NCBI GenBank assembly: GCA_013695775.1
Contig: JACCZV010000247.1
Span: 1-9,411, forward strand
Direction: 5' to 3'
DNA length: 9,411 bases
Origin: Chitinophagales bacterium
GTDB taxonomy: Bacteria > Bacteroidota > Bacteroidia > Chitinophagales > UBA10324
The notes under the pieces: generated by a model
What the model saw: the letters and a program-made list of their open reading frames with translations, nothing else
Told to the model about the DNA's origin: nothing
The model's database searches: none
Program-made: the position numbers and the translations under genes
Shown here: in pieces, positions 8,010-9,411 of the stretch
Layout of the letters: every line of letters starts with the position of its first letter
Position numbering within the stretch: the first letter of the stretch is position 1

Positions 8010-8112
8010 AGTCTCATCCTACACAGCTTTAGCCCTTCTTTTTTCTTAAATGATTTTTAGGGATCCTGCAACCATTTTCAGAGGGGGGTAAGCATATAAT
8101 CCCTTCCTGTCC
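8010..8112. other. Intergenic spacer after apaG
   Basis: The spacer carries a pyrimidine-rich stretch ending in six T (about 8033-8046), a GGATCC site, a run of six G (8083-8088) and a TATAAT (8095-8100). I found no convincing hairpin before the T-run, so a terminator for apaG cannot be supported. The TATAAT is not positioned with a partner -35 box. Confidence 0.3.
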
Positions 8113-8120
8113 TATATTTG
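8113..8120 (+). promoter_or_regulatory. -7 promoter box of metF
   Basis: TATATTTG matches TAnnTTTG exactly and lies 21 bases before the GTG chosen as the metF start. The expected -33 TTTG is not visible 18-21 bases upstream. The last three bases, TTG at 8118-8120, would open the same frame, but as part of the promoter they should not be transcribed; this settles the choice of start. Confidence 0.55.
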
Positions 8121-8141
8121 CCGCCAGTCAATATTTTTTTA

Positions 8142-9095
8142 GTGAAAGTTACAGAATACATAAGTCAGGCTAAAGGCACTCTGGTCTCTTTTGAAATATT
8201 GCCTCCAATGAAAGGCAAAAGTATTCAGTCCATTTACGATACTCTCGATCCGCTGATGGAGTTTAAACCTCCATTTATCAATGTTACATATCACCGTTCA
8301 GAATATATCTATAAGAGGAACTCGCAGGGGCTCTTCGAAAAGACAGTGATTAGAAAGCGGCCCGGAACAGTAGGAATATGTGCAGCGATTGTAAATCGTT
8401 ATAAGGTCGATGCCGTGCCACATATCGTCTGTGGAGGCTTCACGGTAGAAGAAACAGAAGATGCCCTTATTGATCTTGCTTTTCTGGGTATCAATAATTT
8501 GCTGGTGATAAGAGGTGATCCCAATAAGAGTGAATCATCATTTGAGGCTGAGCCTGGCGGCCATCGCAATGCCATTGACCTGCTTAAGCAGGCAGTACGA
8601 ATGAATGAGGGTATTTTTTTACAGGAAGATATTACGGATGTGGTTCCAACCGATTTCTGTATTGGCGTGGCAGGTTATCCTGAAAAACATTATGAGGCGC
8701 CTAACATGAAGATGGATCTTAAATATTTGAAGGATAAAGTTGAGGCAGGTGCCAAGTACATCATCACGCAGATGTTTTTCGACAATTCTAAATATTTTGA
8801 ATTCGTAAAATGCTGCCGCGAGAGTGGCATCACCGTCCCTATTCTTCCGGGTATAAAACCTATCACAAACCGAAAGCACATAAACACGCTGCCCAGAATG
8901 TTTCATGTTGAAATACCAGAAGACCTTGCCAATGAATTACAGCATGTTACCTCCGATGAGGCGGCTCGAAAAATTGGAACCAACTGGTGCATTGAACAAT
9001 GTAGGGATCTGATAAGCCATAATGTGCCACTTATTCATTTTTATACCATGAGCAACCCTGGGCCGGTAAAGGCGGTTGTCAGCAAAGTGTTTTAA
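8142..9095 (+). CDS. metF: Methylenetetrahydrofolate reductase MetF
   Basis: MetF uses FAD to reduce 5,10-methylene-THF to 5-methyl-THF, which supplies the methyl group for methionine synthesis in the cytosol. From the GTG at 8142 the protein is 317 residues and begins MKVTEYISQAKG, matching my memory of the N-terminus of Bacteroidota homologues. FEILPP (17-22) contains Glu18, equivalent to catalytic Glu28 of the E. coli enzyme. INVTYHR (46-52), RPGTVG, VPHIVCGG (92-99) and IRGDP (123-127, with Asp126 equivalent to E. coli Asp120) are FAD- and folate-site motifs, and the TIM-barrel length is complete. A longer frame from TTG at 8118 would add eight unlike residues and overlap the -7 box, so I reject it. 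No methionine synthase gene lies beside it in the window. Confidence 0.95.
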   Translation: MKVTEYISQAKGTLVSFEILPPMKGKSIQSIYDTLDPLMEFKPPFINVTYHRSEYIYKRNSQGLFEKTVIRKRPGTVGICAAIVNRYKVDAVPHIVCGGFTVEETEDALIDLAFLGINNLLVIRGDPNKSESSFEAEPGGHRNAIDLLKQAVRMNEGIFLQEDITDVVPTDFCIGVAGYPEKHYEAPNMKMDLKYLKDKVEAGAKYIITQMFFDNSKYFEFVKCCRESGITVPILPGIKPITNRKHINTLPRMFHVEIPEDLANELQHVTSDEAARKIGTNWCIEQCRDLISHNVPLIHFYTMSNPGPVKAVVSKVF

Positions 9096-9266
9096 TGTGC
9101 ATTTTAAAAATTCTTTTCATAATTTAACCACTCATGATCGGTCGAATTGATTCTCTTATCACTTTCAAGGATTGTAAATAGATATTTTTCTCCTTCCCGG
9201 ACTTCTATTTGCTCCCACCCAATTTTTAATACCTTTAGTAGAAGTTCCATCAAACAATCCTTCCTC
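9096..9266. other. Intergenic region between metF and secreted protein gene
   Basis: The region is 171 bases and AT-rich. Just after the metF stop, TTTTAATG and CATTTTAAAA (about 9092-9111) could form a weak AT-only stem. It lacks a GC core, so I do not call it a terminator. The right part holds the promoter of the next gene. A minus-strand frame of up to 76 codons crosses the region but overlaps both that promoter and the downstream start. Confidence 0.35.
9208..9237 (+). promoter_or_regulatory. Bacteroidota-type promoter of secreted protein gene
   Basis: TTTG at 9208-9211 and TACCTTTA at 9230-9237 are separated by 18 bases. The first is a perfect -33 box and the second is one base off TAnnTTTG. 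The gene's ATG follows 29 bases later, leaving a leader of roughly 20-25 bases. Confidence 0.55.
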
Positions 9267-9411
9267 ATGAAAAGAAATTTCTTCATCGCATCTGCATGCC
9301 TTATCCTGGGGTCATTACAAATGAATAACTCCATCGCTCAATCCGGTCAATGGATTTGGGTAAAAGGCGACAGCATCAACAATGCGACCCCTGTTTTTGG
9401 AACAATGGGTG
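9267..9411 (+). CDS. Secreted protein N-terminus, kelch-like, cut by window edge
   Basis: ATG at 9267 opens a frame that runs off the right edge after 48 codons. Residues 1-24 form a signal peptide: a basic start (MKRN), a hydrophobic core (FFIASACLILGSL), then NSIA with likely cleavage before Gln25, which would leave a mature N-terminal glutamine. The mature start (GQWIWVKGDS followed by VFGTMG) resembles the opening repeat of secreted Bacteroidota kelch/galactose-oxidase-like beta-propeller proteins, which often carry a C-terminal type IX secretion sorting domain. That assignment rests on memory of a short stretch and the rest is out of view. The promoter boxes upstream support this start. 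Confidence 0.7.
   Translation, partial: MKRNFFIASACLILGSLQMNNSIAQSGQWIWVKGDSINNATPVFGTMG

Noticed and set aside
8083..8100. Run of six G and a TATAAT upstream of metF
   Set aside because: The G-run is single, so it cannot form a quadruplex alone. The TATAAT has no matching -35, and Bacteroidota use a different box, which is present just downstream.
9092..9111. Possible terminator after metF
   Set aside because: The stem would be almost all A-T with unequal arms and no GC core, so it would be too weak to call.
9104..9334. Minus-strand frame of 76 codons (or 48 from an internal ATG at 9250), with a Leu/Glu/Lys-rich product
   Set aside because: It overlaps the signal-peptide start and the likely promoter of the plus-strand secreted-protein gene. 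I recognise no family in it. A real 48-codon version cannot be fully excluded.

Overview
The window looks like ordinary chromosomal DNA of a member of the Bacteroidota, probably an environmental or uncultured lineage in the Chitinophagales/Sphingobacteriales sense; I cannot place it more finely. The grounds are AT-rich composition by eye, protein sequences that read like Bacteroidota family members (alpha-2-macroglobulin, ThiL, MetF, ApaG), near-absence of Shine-Dalgarno sequences, and promoter boxes of the Bacteroidota type (TAnnTTTG at -7, TTTG at -33) just upstream of several starts.

The left half (1-4639, minus strand) is one long uninterrupted reading frame, open at the left edge, for at least 1546 residues of a membrane-anchored alpha-2-macroglobulin family protein. 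About 86 bases upstream of it on the same strand is a small two-helix membrane protein of the YcxB-like type (4726-5226). The two probably share a transcript.

A 158-base divergent intergenic region holding two TTCGAA palindromes separates that pair from thiL (5385-6428, plus), the last enzyme of thiamine diphosphate synthesis. thiL runs convergently into a PLP-dependent D-cysteine desulfhydrase / ACC deaminase family gene (6575-7474, minus). The short gap between them carries a 21-codon frame that looks like an orphan secretion signal.

The PLP-enzyme gene is divergent from apaG (7623-8009, plus), followed by metF (8142-9095, plus), each with its own apparent Bacteroidota promoter. metF probably starts at a GTG. 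The upstream TTG that also opens the frame is part of the -7 box. At the right edge begins a secreted protein (9267 onward, plus) with a signal peptide and an N-terminus like Bacteroidota kelch-type surface proteins.

Functionally this is a loose collection of housekeeping genes (thiamine, folate/methionine and sulfur amino-acid metabolism) next to an envelope-defence gene pair. I see no phage, insertion sequence, CRISPR array, RNA gene or toxin-antitoxin locus. The points most worth a second look are the loss of the thioester cysteine in the macroglobulin, its bait-like linker, the orphan signal-peptide frame, the intergenic TTCGAA pair and the metF start correction.
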